In this document: piece by piece, positions 17,914 through 26,715 of the stretch
Layout: every line of letters starts with the position of its first letter
Numbering within the stretch: the stretch's first letter is position 1
Assembly: GCA_021848825.1 (NCBI GenBank)
Contig: JAJZTQ010000004.1
Coordinates: forward strand, 46,037-93,861
Direction of reading: 5' to 3'
Source of the DNA: Pseudomonadota bacterium
GTDB lineage: Bacteria > Pseudomonadota > Gammaproteobacteria > Burkholderiales > JABEVD01
DNA length: 47,825 bases
Position numbers and translations under genes: made by a program
Notes under the pieces: model-generated
Told to the model about the DNA's origin: nothing
Seen by the model: only the letters and a program-made list of their open reading frames with translations
The model's database searches: none

Positions 17914-18807
17914 TCATTCGACAGGCCATTCTCCCGGAAGAAGGGGGAACCAGGTCGCGGCAGGACGGTAGTTGTACCATTTCCATTCCCTGGCGGCGAA
18001 AAGGGCATTGCGGTTGATGTTGTGCATGACGGATTCCTCCCCGATGTTGAGGAACTCGTTTATCGCGGCATAGTCGTCTGGAAGCGCGGCATTGTGCAGG
18101 CCTAAAGCCGAATGGCGCGCCAGCGCCGTGGCGAGATTGACATTGATGACGCGGGGAAGATGGGCATGGTTCGTGTCCATCAGCGAGCGGAGCAGGGATG
18201 GCAGCTTCCAGACCGCGGCGAGAAGCATCTGGAGCTTCAACAGGTCGAATCCCAGAACGGCTCTCTGGGTGTCGCCGCTCCTCAGGGAAGCATCCCGCAT
18301 CATCCTTCGCCTGATTTCGATCAGTTCGTCAGGGGAATAGCACCAGAGCAGCATTTCGGCCATGTCGTGGAGAAGGGCGGCTATCGCCACTTCATCAGAC
18401 TCGATGTCGTGCCGCAATATCGACCAGTCCTGGGCATAGAGGGCGGCATGGCGGCTGCGGCTTATGACCGAAAGCATGCCGGAGAGCGCCAGGGGATTGT
18501 CCGAGAGAAGATCCTCGACCGTTTCGAAATCGGAGAAATGCTCGAAGAATGCCCCCGTTCCCATCATCATGATGGCGTGCGATATCGTCGTGATTTCGGC
18601 CGTCTGGGATTTCCTTCTCGATTCGATGAATCGCAGCACCTTGATGGTCATCAGGGGATCGTGCAGGATCACGGAGGAGATATCCTTCCCGGTGATCTTA
18701 TCCTCTATGCTCTTCAGGCGCGCTATTTCGTCGGCTGTTTTCTTCAGGATGGGCAGGTCGATCTGCGTCAGATGGACGATCCAGGCGTTGATGCTTTTTC
18801 CATTCAT
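17914..18807 (-). CDS. HDOD domain protein
   Basis: The 297-residue protein matches the HDOD family, HD-related helical domains thought to have signalling or scaffolding roles. Family features are LPILKKTADEIARLKS near the N-terminus, ISSVILHDPLMTIKVLRFIES, TTISHAIMMMGTGAFFE, and AIAALLHDMAEMLLWCYSPDEL (an HD-like pair is present here). Start ATG 18807 has a strong GGGAGGG upstream. It follows xth after 11 bases and is the last gene of the pyr/yqgE minus-strand run. No output domain is attached. The target is unknown; c-di-GMP or stress signalling are possibilities only. Confidence 0.8.
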   Translation of the reverse strand: MNGKSINAWIVHLTQIDLPILKKTADEIARLKSIEDKITGKDISSVILHDPLMTIKVLRFIESRRKSQTAEITTISHAIMMMGTGAFFEHFSDFETVEDLLSDNPLALSGMLSVISRSRHAALYAQDWSILRHDIESDEVAIAALLHDMAEMLLWCYSPDELIEIRRRMMRDASLRSGDTQRAVLGFDLLKLQMLLAAVWKLPSLLRSLMDTNHAHLPRVINVNLATALARHSALGLHNAALPDDYAAINEFLNIGEESVMHNINRNALFAAREWKWYNYRPAATWFPLLPGEWPVE

Positions 18808-18818
18808 TTTCCCTCCCT

Positions 18819-19586
18819 TCAGCTTTCCAGCGTGGCGATCACAGGGGTATGGTCGGAAGGCCGCTCGTTCTTTCTCGGGGCCAGGTCTATGCTGCATCCC
18901 TTGCATTTCGAGGAAAGCGCTTCGCTCAAAAGGACATGATCTATCCTGAGGCCCATGTTGCGCCTAAAAGCATTCATCCTGTAGTCCCACCAGGTGTAGG
19001 ATTTCTCCACCTGATCGAAAAGCCTGAAGCTGTCGGAGAATCCGAGAGCCAGGATCTTCCTGAAGGCTTCGCGCTCTTCATTGCTGACAAGCACGCTTCC
19101 TTCCCAGGCCTTTGGGTCGTGCACATCCCTGTCATCAGGGGCGATGTTGTAGTCGCCGAGAACGGCGATCTTGGGGTATCGTTCAAGCTCCGATTTCAGC
19201 CAGTTGCTGAATGCATCCAGCCATTTGAGCTTGTAGATGAATTTTTCGGAAGACAGCGATTCGCCGTTCGGGACATAGGCGCAGATGATCCTGATCCCTT
19301 CGACCGTGACGGCCAGTATGCGCTTTTGCTCGTCATCGAAACCCGGGATGCCGTCCTGCCTTTCCGCCATTTGCTTTCTGCTCAAAATGGCCACGCCGTT
19401 GTAGGTTTTCTGCCCGCTGTAGACCACATCGTATCCGGCCGAATGGATTGCTTCATGCGGAAAATTCTCGTCCAGAAGCTTTGTCTCCTGGAGGCAGAGC
19501 ACATCCGGTTCGCTCGATTGCAGCCATTCGATAACCTGGGGCAGCCGCACCTTCAGCGAATTGACGTTCCAGGTGGCGAGCTTCAC
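18819..19586 (-). CDS. xth: Exodeoxyribonuclease III (AP endonuclease)
   Basis: The 255-residue enzyme of base-excision repair cleaves at abasic sites and has 3'-5' exonuclease activity. Seen are KLATWNVNSLKVRLPQV (Asn), LCLQETKLLD (catalytic Glu), ICAYVPNGES (Tyr), LGDYNIAPDDRDVHDP (Asp/Asn), and the terminal RIDHVLLS and ERPSDHTPV (catalytic His). The GTG at 19586 is the start, as it begins exactly at the conserved N-terminus and overlaps the pyrC' stop as GTGA. The longer upstream frame lies inside pyrC'. Position in a pyrimidine operon suggests co-transcription rather than shared function. Confidence 0.95.
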   Translation of the reverse strand: MKLATWNVNSLKVRLPQVIEWLQSSEPDVLCLQETKLLDENFPHEAIHSAGYDVVYSGQKTYNGVAILSRKQMAERQDGIPGFDDEQKRILAVTVEGIRIICAYVPNGESLSSEKFIYKLKWLDAFSNWLKSELERYPKIAVLGDYNIAPDDRDVHDPKAWEGSVLVSNEEREAFRKILALGFSDSFRLFDQVEKSYTWWDYRMNAFRRNMGLRIDHVLLSEALSSKCKGCSIDLAPRKNERPSDHTPVIATLES

Positions 19587-20863
19587 GTGCCGGCCCTGTA
19601 GACGACATGCCCGCCGACCAGCGTGTATTTCACTTTCCCCTTCAGTTCGAGGCCGATGAAGGGCGTGTTCTTTCCCTGGCTCCTGAGCGATCTGGCGTCT
19701 ATCTTCCAGTAGCATTCCGGGTCGAAAATGCAGATATCGGCAGATGCGCCCTGGGAAAGATGCCCGCAATCGACGTTCAGTATCCGCGCGGGAAGGGAAG
19801 TGATCCTCGAAAGCGCGACGGCAACCGGAATGCCGGATTCATTCGCCCATTTGAGAACGAGGGGAAGAAGGAGTTCGAGTCCTGTTGCGCCCGCCTCGCT
19901 TTCAGCGAACGGAAGGAGCTTGGCGTCGTCGTCGACAGGGGTGTGATCAGAGCACACTGCGTCGATGATGCCTTCCTTCAATCCGAGCTTCAGGGCATCC
20001 CTGTCTCTCAGGCTCCTCAGGGGAGGAACAAGATGGCAGTTCGAATCGAAGAAGCCGATGTCCATTTCCGAAAGATGAATGTGATTCATGGATACGTCGC
20101 AGGTGACGGGCAATCCTTGCGCTTTCGCCTGCCTGATCATTTCCACGCCTTCTGCGCTCGATACCCTGCAGACATGGATTCTCGCGCCTGTTTCCCTGGC
20201 GAGAAGCAGGATTTTCGAAAGAGCGATGGTTTCGGCGCAGGTCGGAATGCCTGGAAGGCCAAGGCGCGTGGCGACTTCTCCTTCATGTGCGACGCCTATC
20301 CTGGAAAGGCTGGCATCCTGGGCCCTGAGCCATACCGAAAGGTCGAAAGTCGCGGCATACTGCATCGCCCGCATCATCACCAGCGAATCGGCGAAAGGAT
20401 TTTCGGCATGGCTGAATGCCACGCATCCCGCATCCTGAAGTTCGGCCATTTCCGTGAGGTTTTCGCCCTGAAGGCCCTGGGTCAGCGCACCTATCGGAAA
20501 GACATGGGCCTGATTCAGGCTCTTGGCCCTGTGTTTGAGCATTTCGACGAGACCCGGTTCGTCGAGAGGCGGATCGGTATCAGGCGGGCAGGCAAGCGAA
20601 GTGATTCCCCCGGCAATGGCTGCTTCCATTTCGGATTCGAGCGTCGCCCGGTATTCGTAACCCGGTTCACGGAGCCTTGCTGAAAGATCGACGAGCCCCG
20701 GGCAGACGATCATGCCGGCTGCATCGATTTCCTGGTTCGAATGGAAGTCTGCGGGCATTCTTCCTATGGCCACGATTTTTCCCGCGGCGATATAGAGGTC
20801 GGCTTTTTCGTCCATCCTGTTCGCCGGATCGATGATTCTTCCGTTCTTGATGTGGATCTTCAT
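19583..20863 (-). CDS. Dihydroorotase-like protein PyrC' (apparently non-catalytic)
   Basis: The 426-residue protein has the type I dihydroorotase fold and runs directly behind pyrB. The metal ligands are missing. The usual DxHxHLREPG reads DLSARLREPG. The later His region reads MNHIHLSEMD instead of a PHHL-type motif. The last site reads CSDHTPVDDD, keeping the Asp but not the HAPH. This is the pattern of Pseudomonas PyrC', an inactive partner needed to assemble the class A aspartate carbamoyltransferase dodecamer. An active dihydroorotase must be encoded elsewhere. It starts 2 bases after the pyrB stop and overlaps xth. Family sure; non-catalytic role inferred from lost residues. Confidence 0.9.
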   Translation of the reverse strand: MKIHIKNGRIIDPANRMDEKADLYIAAGKIVAIGRMPADFHSNQEIDAAGMIVCPGLVDLSARLREPGYEYRATLESEMEAAIAGGITSLACPPDTDPPLDEPGLVEMLKHRAKSLNQAHVFPIGALTQGLQGENLTEMAELQDAGCVAFSHAENPFADSLVMMRAMQYAATFDLSVWLRAQDASLSRIGVAHEGEVATRLGLPGIPTCAETIALSKILLLARETGARIHVCRVSSAEGVEMIRQAKAQGLPVTCDVSMNHIHLSEMDIGFFDSNCHLVPPLRSLRDRDALKLGLKEGIIDAVCSDHTPVDDDAKLLPFAESEAGATGLELLLPLVLKWANESGIPVAVALSRITSLPARILNVDCGHLSQGASADICIFDPECYWKIDARSLRSQGKNTPFIGLELKGKVKYTLVGGHVVYRAGT

Positions 20864-20865
20864 TT

Positions 20866-21816
20866 TCAGCTTCCGGCAAGTATGCTCATGACCGCCATGC
20901 GCACGGCGATGCCAAAAGTGACCTGTGGCAGGATCACCGATTGCGGTCCGTCCGCGACAGAGGAGTCGATTTCTATCCCCCTGTTCATCGGGCCAGGATG
21001 CATGACGATCGCGTCGGGCTTGGCGAGCGCGAGCTTTTCAGGGGTCAGTCCGTAATACTTGAAATATTCCTGCGCGCTGGGAAGCAGCGCACCCTGCATT
21101 CTTTCGTTCTGCAGCCTCAGCATGAGGAGCACGTCGACATCCTTCAGCCCTTTGGAAAGATCGTGATAGGGATGCACGCCGAGATGCTCGACCCCCTTGG
21201 GAAGAAGGGTCTTGGGGGCGATCACCCTGACTTCAGGAACGCCGAGCGTGGTCAGCGCATGGATCTGGGAACGGGCGACCCTCGAATGCATGATGTCGCC
21301 CACGATGGCGACCTTCAGCTCGTGGAAATGCTGCTTGAAATGCCTGATGGTATACATGTCGAGCAATGCCTGGGTCGGGTGGGCGTGCCTGCCGTCCCCG
21401 GCATTGACGACATGGATTTCAGGTGCGACATGGCTTGCGATCAAATGGGCTGCGCCGCTCTGGGCATGCCTGACGATGAACATGTCGGCATGCATCGCCG
21501 AAAGGTTGTTGACCGTGTCGAGAAGGGTTTCCCCCTTGCTCTGGGAAGAGGCGCCGATATTGAGGTTGATGACGTCTGCAGAAAGCCTTTTCGCAGCGAT
21601 TTCGAATGTCGTTCTGGTCCTCGTGCTGGGTTCGAAGAAAAGGTTGAATATCGCCTTTCCCCTCAGGAGCGGCACTTTCTTGACTTCCCTTTCGGTCACG
21701 CTGACGAAGGATTCGGCCGTGTCCAGGATATGGTGGAGCATCGATGCCGGCAGACCTTCTATGGTCAGGAGGTGCTGAAGCTCCCCATTCTTGTTGATCT
21801 GTCTGTTGTTCTGCAT
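20866..21816 (-). CDS. pyrB: Aspartate carbamoyltransferase catalytic chain
   Basis: The 316-residue enzyme makes carbamoyl-aspartate, the second step of pyrimidine synthesis. Motifs are [13 protein letters not shown] (carbamoyl-phosphate site), the [12 protein letters not shown] loop, [30 protein letters not shown], and [13 protein letters not shown]. An N-terminal extension of about 12 residues ([13 protein letters not shown]) is typical of class A ATCases that bind PyrC'. No pyrI is present. Its ATG shares one base with the pyrR stop. Confidence 0.97.
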   Translation of the reverse strand: MQNNRQINKNGELQHLLTIEGLPASMLHHILDTAESFVSVTEREVKKVPLLRGKAIFNLFFEPSTRTRTTFEIAAKRLSADVINLNIGASSQSKGETLLDTVNNLSAMHADMFIVRHAQSGAAHLIASHVAPEIHVVNAGDGRHAHPTQALLDMYTIRHFKQHFHELKVAIVGDIMHSRVARSQIHALTTLGVPEVRVIAPKTLLPKGVEHLGVHPYHDLSKGLKDVDVLLMLRLQNERMQGALLPSAQEYFKYYGLTPEKLALAKPDAIVMHPGPMNRGIEIDSSVADGPQSVILPQVTFGIAVRMAVMSILAGS

Positions 21817-22304
21817 TATTTGGGCCTCAACCTGAGCTCAAGCTCCCCTTTCTCGTTTTTCAGCAAATCGATCTGTTCCCTCAGATCGAGCCTGATTCCG
21901 GCGAAGCCGGCCTCTATCGGCAGCTCTCTTCCGCCCCTGTCGACGAGCACTGCAAGCCTGATGCTGGCCGGTCTGCCGTAATCGAAAAGCTCGTTGATCG
22001 CAGCCCTGACGGTTCTTCCCGTATAGAGCACATCGTCGACCAGCAGGATGTCGGCGCCGTCGACATCGAACGGGATGTCCGAGGGCTTCACTTCCGGATG
22101 GAGGCCGATGCGCTCGAAGTCGTCGCGGTAGAATGAAATGTCCAGTGTTCCGAGCGGGGTTGAAAGACCGAGCATGTCATGAAGTTCTTCTGCAAGCCAT
22201 GCCCCGCCCGTATGGATGCCGACGATGAAGACTTCTGCGGAAAGTGCAGGCCTGATTTCCTTTGCAAGCTTTTCGACTATTTCACGCGTTTGAGGTAATT
22301 CCAC
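21816..22304 (-). CDS. pyrR: PyrR-type phosphoribosyltransferase / pyr regulator
   Basis: The 162-residue protein has the type I phosphoribosyltransferase fold. The PRPP loop is [18 protein letters not shown], the N-terminal [16 protein letters not shown] is typical of PyrR, and the C-terminal arm carries [15 protein letters not shown]. PyrR can act as uracil phosphoribosyltransferase and, in some bacteria, as an RNA-binding attenuator. No attenuator-like structure was recognised ahead of pyrB in this window, so the regulatory role is open. It overlaps ruvX by 23 bases and shares a base with pyrB. Confidence 0.93.
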   Translation of the reverse strand: MELPQTREIVEKLAKEIRPALSAEVFIVGIHTGGAWLAEELHDMLGLSTPLGTLDISFYRDDFERIGLHPEVKPSDIPFDVDGADILLVDDVLYTGRTVRAAINELFDYGRPASIRLAVLVDRGGRELPIEAGFAGIRLDLREQIDLLKNEKGELELRLRPK

Positions 22305-22716
22305 TTTTCTTCTCCTCCAGGTATGCCTGAAGCAGGCATTGTGCCGCTACCTGGTCGATGTGACTTTTCTGCCGCCTTCCCCTGATTCCCGCTTCCCCGA
22401 GCGCTTCGCTCGCTGCAAACGAAGTCAGCCGTTCGTCGACGAATTCGACTGGAAGCCCGTACCGGGCTTCCAGCCTTCTTGCAAAAAGCCTGGAAAGCCG
22501 GGTGAGTTCATGTTCTTCCCCGTCCATTGACAAGGGCAATCCTACCACGAGAAGAGAAGGTTTCCACTCTTCAACGAGGCGGTCTATGGCTTCGAAGCAT
22601 TCCGATTTCTTTTCCCATGCAATCGTCGAAAGCGGGTGGGCGAGTCCGACTTCCAGGCTCCCCAAGGCAACGCCTATCCTTCTCGTGCCGAAGTCGAACC
22701 CAAGCACATCACCCAT
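22282..22716 (-). CDS. ruvX: Putative pre-16S rRNA nuclease YqgF / RuvX
   Basis: The 144-residue RNase H-like protein has VLGFDFGTRRIGVALG (first catalytic Asp), LLVVGLPLSMDGEE, the FVDERLTSFAA strand, and the C-terminal HIDQVAAQCLLQAYLEE with the last Asp. The family matures 16S rRNA 5' ends and was once proposed as a Holliday-junction resolvase. It overlaps yqgE by 8 bases and pyrR by 23 bases, the usual conserved block in proteobacteria. Confidence 0.95.
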   Translation of the reverse strand: MGDVLGFDFGTRRIGVALGSLEVGLAHPLSTIAWEKKSECFEAIDRLVEEWKPSLLVVGLPLSMDGEEHELTRLSRLFARRLEARYGLPVEFVDERLTSFAASEALGEAGIRGRRQKSHIDQVAAQCLLQAYLEEKKSGITSNA

Positions 22717-23269
22717 GCCCGGCGGATTCGCTCAGGTTTGCCCAGGTCACGCCCAGCGTCCCCAGTGCTGCCGGAAGTCTTTCCTCGGCGGGTATCTCGA
22801 AGAGGATCTCGCTGGAAGCCCTTGTGCTCAGCCAGGCATTCTGGGAGAGCTCGTGTTCGAGCTGCCCGGGCGCCCATCCTGCGTAGCCGAGAGCGACGAG
22901 GATATGACTCGGGCCCGAGCCTTCCCCTATCGATTGGAGGATGTCGCGGGAAGTGGTGAGGCCCATGTCTTTCGCGACAGGGATGGTCGATTGCCATTCT
23001 CCTATCGGCCTGTGCAGAACGAAGCCCCTTTCCATTTCGACAGGGCCTCCGAAATAGACGGGGGCATTTTCGAAGGCCTCGCTGGTGGCGCTGATGCTGA
23101 TCTCTCCGAGCATCGATGCAAGGTTCATCGCGATTGGTTTGTTGACAACGAGGCCCAGCGCGCCCTGATCATGGTGTTCGCAGATATAGACAAGGCATTT
23201 CGAGAATACGGGATCGACCATGCCCGGCATGGCGATCAGGAAATGATCTGTAAGATCGAGGGAGCCCAT
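22709..23269 (-). CDS. YqgE/AlgH family protein
   Basis: The 186-residue protein matches UPF0301/YqgE. Seen are LTDHFLIAMPGMVDPVFSKCLVYICEHHDQGALGLVVNKP, VYFGGPVEMERGFVLH, and HILVALGYAGWAPGQLEHELSQNAWL. Its role is unknown; the Pseudomonas relative AlgH has been linked to alginate regulation. The ATG at 23269 is the first in-frame start before the conserved N-terminus. It is followed by ruvX with an 8-base overlap, as in many proteobacteria. Confidence 0.93.
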   Translation of the reverse strand: MGSLDLTDHFLIAMPGMVDPVFSKCLVYICEHHDQGALGLVVNKPIAMNLASMLGEISISATSEAFENAPVYFGGPVEMERGFVLHRPIGEWQSTIPVAKDMGLTTSRDILQSIGEGSGPSHILVALGYAGWAPGQLEHELSQNAWLSTRASSEILFEIPAEERLPAALGTLGVTWANLSESAGHG

Positions 23270-23328
23270 GACTATCCATTGTAGTCATGTAGAGCCAACT
23301 TAACCACTATTTCCTCCTGCTCCCCTTG

Positions 23329-24108
23329 TCAGCTTTCCCTGAGCCAGTTCCGCCATTCCATGAAAAGATCCGGATTTCTTGCCGCAATGGCCGAGCGGGT
23401 CCAGGGCTCGCTTTCCCAGAAATCGTCCTGATCGATAGGGCAGACGATTCCTCCGGCTTCCTCGAGTATCAGCGCGCCGGCAGCGTAATCCCACAATTTC
23501 TGTCCGCCATGAAGATAGAGGTCGACTCTTCCCGTTGCGGTATAGCACCATTCCAGGGAACAGGCTCCGAAATTCCGCTGGGACGAATAGGGCGGGGAGA
23601 GGACGAGGCGGCTCGCCAGATTCTTTTTCAGGCGCTTGAAATCGACCGCCGCGATGGACCCCCTCATCGTGCCGAAACCGCTCCTGAGAGGAAGCCTTTC
23701 GCCGTCGAGATAGGCCCCTTCCCCTTTGCCTGCCGTGAACATTTCCTTCGAAACCGGGTTGTAGACTGCCCCTGCCACGCTTCTTCCCCCTCTCATCAAT
23801 GCCACCGAAACAGCGAAAAAAGGGATGCCGTTGACGAAATTCGAGGTGCCGTCTATCGGATCGACGCACCAGATCTCCTCGGAAGCCCAGAGCATCTTCT
23901 GGGTCACGGCATCCATTTCCTCTCCTATCAGCGGAACGTCGCGGATCTTCCTGAGCTCCCGCTTCAGCGCCTCCTGGGTGGCGAGATCGGCTTCGGTGAA
24001 GAGGCTGCCGTCTTCCTTGCGCTGCCTTGTCACCTTCAGATAGCGGGGAAGAATCTCCTCTTCGGCAACCTTCCTGACAGTGGAGGAAAGCAGCGTCTGC
24101 AGTTTCAT
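23329..24108 (-). CDS. Inositol-monophosphatase family protein (SuhB/CysQ-like)
   Basis: The 259-residue protein has the Mg-dependent sugar-phosphatase motifs LIGEEMD (Glu), WCVDPIDGTSNFVNGIPFFAVS (the DPxDGTxNF signature), and KLWDYAAGALILEEAGG (WDxAAG). This class includes inositol monophosphatases, histidinol phosphatases and bisphosphate nucleotidases; the sequence does not settle which. ATG 24108 overlaps the preceding thioredoxin-like stop as ATGA and is preferred to the GTG at 24114. The two genes form a small minus-strand pair. Confidence 0.88.
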   Translation of the reverse strand: MKLQTLLSSTVRKVAEEEILPRYLKVTRQRKEDGSLFTEADLATQEALKRELRKIRDVPLIGEEMDAVTQKMLWASEEIWCVDPIDGTSNFVNGIPFFAVSVALMRGGRSVAGAVYNPVSKEMFTAGKGEGAYLDGERLPLRSGFGTMRGSIAAVDFKRLKKNLASRLVLSPPYSSQRNFGACSLEWCYTATGRVDLYLHGGQKLWDYAAGALILEEAGGIVCPIDQDDFWESEPWTRSAIAARNPDLFMEWRNWLRES

Positions 24109-24653
24109 TTCCACTTGATGGAACAGCCTATTCCCGGAATCTGCTCGGCAGGCCCTTGTCCGGTTTTTGCGACCTGGAGCATCGCGTTGTAGAGATCCCT
24201 TCCGGACTCGGGCGCTGTTTCCTTTCTCGACGCGTCGAACCTTCCCCTGTATTGCAGCTCGAGTTTCGAATTGAAGCCGAAAAAATCCGGGGTGCAGACT
24301 GCACCGTAGGCCTTTGCCACTTCCTGGGTTTCATCCAGCACGTAGGGAAAGGGGAACTGAAATTCTTCGGCCGCCTTCTTCATGTTTTCGAAGGAATCCT
24401 CGGGGTAATCCGTCGGGTCGTTGGACATGACGGCGATGGCATTGATGCCGTGCTCCATCAGCTCCCTGATATCCTTGACCAGGCGCTGCCTGATCGCCTG
24501 CACATAGGGGCAGTGATTGCAGATGAACATCACCAGAAGGCCGTTTCTTCCCCTGCAGGACGACAGGGTATGACGTTTTCCATCGACGCCCGGAAGATCG
24601 AAATCAGGCGGATTCCAGCCGAAATCGCAGACGGGGGTTTGAAGACTGACCAT
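24105..24653 (-). CDS. Thioredoxin-like / AhpC-TSA family protein
   Basis: The 182-residue protein has a thioredoxin fold with a CNHCPYV active-site motif (VMFICNHCPYVQAI) near residue 55. The N-terminal DFDLPGVDGKRHTLSS resembles peroxiredoxin-like TlpA/AhpC proteins, and a cis-proline region, AVCTPDFFGFNSKLELQYRGR, follows. No signal peptide is seen, so it is probably cytoplasmic. GGAG precedes the ATG at 24653, deciding the start. It is coupled to the phosphatase gene downstream. It probably acts as a thiol-disulfide or peroxide reductase; the substrate is unknown. Confidence 0.87.
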   Translation of the reverse strand: MVSLQTPVCDFGWNPPDFDLPGVDGKRHTLSSCRGRNGLLVMFICNHCPYVQAIRQRLVKDIRELMEHGINAIAVMSNDPTDYPEDSFENMKKAAEEFQFPFPYVLDETQEVAKAYGAVCTPDFFGFNSKLELQYRGRFDASRKETAPESGRDLYNAMLQVAKTGQGPAEQIPGIGCSIKWK

Positions 24654-24723
24654 GTTTTTCTCCAGGTTTGATTCTTTGCCAAAGGACAATATATTATCAT
24701 CACTTTAGCCATTTCCTCCCAAC

Positions 24724-25437
24724 ATGCCCCTTCCCCGATTTCATTGTCCCCGGGACATTCCTTCCAGCGGGCCGTTTGCCCTCGATGCCGATGTCAGGCG
24801 CCATGCCTTCAGGGTATTGAGGCTCACGAAGGGAGAAGAGGTTGTCCTTTTCGACGGGAAAGGCAGCGAGGCGAGATGCAGGATAATGGACGACTCCTCT
24901 GTCGAAATACTGCAGAAGAATTTCGTCGACAGGGAATCGAAAATGTCGATCAATCTTGTCCAGTCGCTCGTTTCGACCGAAAAACTGGATTGGGTGGTGC
25001 AGAAGGCCGTCGAACTGGGCGTCAAATCGGTCCAGATCGTCGAGACGAAAAGAAGCGTCGTGAAGCTCTCGAGAGACCGGGCGAAAAAGCGGGAAGCGCA
25101 CTGGCTGAGCGTTGCCGTTTCAGCCTGCGAGCAGTGCGGGCGAAACCATGTCCCTGAAATCTTCGGCATTGTCTCCCTGGCAGAATGGCTTTCCGCAAGA
25201 AGGCAGGGAAGCAAGTATCTGCTTTCCCCGAACGGCAGTTCGCTGAAGGAGCTCGAACATCCTTCAGGCGAGATTTTTCTTCTGGCGGGCCCGGAGGGGG
25301 GATTGACGGCCGAAGAGGAAGATCTTGCATCGAGGGCAGGCTTTCTGGCATTGAGCCTGGGCCCCAGGATTCTCAGAACGGAAACGGCGGGGCTTGCCGC
25401 AATATCGGCCTTCCAGGCGCTATGGGGAGATTTTTGA
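24724..25437 (+). CDS. rsmE: 16S rRNA m3U1498 methyltransferase RsmE
   Basis: The 237-residue SPOUT methyltransferase methylates U1498 of 16S rRNA. It has the N-terminal PUA-like part (ADVRRHAFRVLRLTKGEEVVLFDGKG), VQSLVSTEKLDWVVQKAVELGV, and the knot motifs EIFLLAGPEGGLTAEEEDLA and LSLGPRILRTETAGLAAIS. It is divergent from the thioredoxin-like gene with a 70-base gap. Its ATG at 24724 has no clear Shine-Dalgarno sequence. Confidence 0.95.
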   Translation: MPLPRFHCPRDIPSSGPFALDADVRRHAFRVLRLTKGEEVVLFDGKGSEARCRIMDDSSVEILQKNFVDRESKMSINLVQSLVSTEKLDWVVQKAVELGVKSVQIVETKRSVVKLSRDRAKKREAHWLSVAVSACEQCGRNHVPEIFGIVSLAEWLSARRQGSKYLLSPNGSSLKELEHPSGEIFLLAGPEGGLTAEEEDLASRAGFLALSLGPRILRTETAGLAAISAFQALWGDF

Positions 25438-25482
25438 ACATCTTGTCAATTATTCAGGAAGCCGCTATCTTTGCAGAAAAAG

Positions 25483-26676
25483 ATGGCGGGTCATATGCTG
25501 AAGAAGATCGGGGTGGAAAAGGTGCGCCAGGGGATGTATATCCAGGAAATATGCGCGAACTGGATGGATCATCCTTTCTGGAAATCGAAATTCCTGCTGG
25601 AAGATCCGAAGGACCTGAATGCCCTGAAGCAGAGCGGGGTGAAGGAAGTCTGGATAGACATCTCCAAGGGGCTCGACGTCGAAATCGTGAAAAGGGAGGA
25701 AGCCCAGGCTCCTGAGCCCAAGCCTGTTGCGCAGGCCGTCATTCAGGTTCCGATTCACGAGGAATTGGGGCGAGCGAGGGCCATCAGAAACAAGGCGAAA
25801 GAAGCCGTGACCTCGATGTTCCAGGAAGTGCGCATGGGCAAAGCGCTTCACCCGGGCGATGCGGCAGGGCTCGTCGACGACATCACGCTTTCCGTGACGC
25901 GCAATCCTTCCGCGCTCCTGAGCCTTGTTCGCCTCAAGAACAAGGACGATTACACTTATCTTCATTCCGTCGCCGTCTGCGCCCTCATGGTCGCATTGGG
26001 CAGGCAGCTGGGGCTGGAGGCAGATGCGCTGAAAAGCGCGGGGATTGCGGGGCTCTTCCACGATGTGGGCAAGATGATGATCCCGGAAGAAGTGCTCAAC
26101 AAGCCGGGAAAGCTCACCGATGAAGAATTCTCGGTCATCAGGACCCACCCCGAGCGAGGATGGGAGATCCTGAAAGCATCCAGGGAGGTCGACGATATCG
26201 CGCTCGACGTTTGCAGGCACCATCATGAGCGGGTGGACGGGAAAGGTTACCCGGACGGGCTTTCAGGCGACTTGCTGACCCTTTTCGCGAGAATGGGCGC
26301 GGTATGCGATGTCTACGACGCGATCACGTCCGTGCGATGCTACAAGGCAGGATGGGATCCGGCGGATGCCATCAGGAAGATGGCCCAATGGCAGGAAGGC
26401 CAGTTCGATGCCGCGGTTTTCAAGGCTTTCGTCAAGACGGTCGGCATCTATCCCGTGGGCACGCTTGTCAGGCTCAAATCCATGCGCCTTGCCATCGTCA
26501 CCGAGCAGACCGCCAGAAGCCTCCTGAAGCCCATCGTCAAGGTCATTTTCTCCATCAGAGCGAACGGGCCGCTTCAGCCTGAGCTCGTCGACCTTTCGAA
26601 GATTCACGACGAAATCTCGGGGGTGGAGGATCCCGAGAAATGGAAAATCGATCCCCTGGTTCTGGCTGGAATCTGA
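25483..26676 (+). CDS. DUF3391 + HD-GYP domain c-di-GMP phosphodiesterase
   Basis: The protein of about 397 residues has an N-terminal DUF3391 region (MLKKIGVEKVRQGMYIQEI) and an HD-GYP domain. In the latter, LFHDVGKMMIPEEVLNKPG and RHHHERVDGKGYPDGLSGD keep the HD metal pair and the HHE..D..GYP signature, and MGAVCDVYDAITSVR is also typical. It should hydrolyse c-di-GMP to GMP in the cytoplasm; no membrane segments are seen. Start choice is uncertain: TTG 25471, ATG 25483 or ATG 25495 are possible, and 25495 fits the usual family N-terminus. The argA -10 box lies just after its stop. Confidence 0.9.
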   Translation: MAGHMLKKIGVEKVRQGMYIQEICANWMDHPFWKSKFLLEDPKDLNALKQSGVKEVWIDISKGLDVEIVKREEAQAPEPKPVAQAVIQVPIHEELGRARAIRNKAKEAVTSMFQEVRMGKALHPGDAAGLVDDITLSVTRNPSALLSLVRLKNKDDYTYLHSVAVCALMVALGRQLGLEADALKSAGIAGLFHDVGKMMIPEEVLNKPGKLTDEEFSVIRTHPERGWEILKASREVDDIALDVCRHHHERVDGKGYPDGLSGDLLTLFARMGAVCDVYDAITSVRCYKAGWDPADAIRKMAQWQEGQFDAAVFKAFVKTVGIYPVGTLVRLKSMRLAIVTEQTARSLLKPIVKVIFSIRANGPLQPELVDLSKIHDEISGVEDPEKWKIDPLVLAGI

Positions 26677-26688
26677 CACCGGTTGCGG

Positions 26689-26694
26689 TATACT
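26689..26694 (+). promoter_or_regulatory. Candidate -10 box of argA
   Basis: TATACT lies 21 bases upstream of the argA ATG and 12 bases after the HD-GYP stop. The best -35 at 17-bp spacing is CTGGAA, which is weak. It suggests argA has its own promoter and does not depend on the upstream gene. Confidence 0.35.
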
Positions 26695-26715
26695 TTCCAA
26701 AAAACGGAAAGAATC

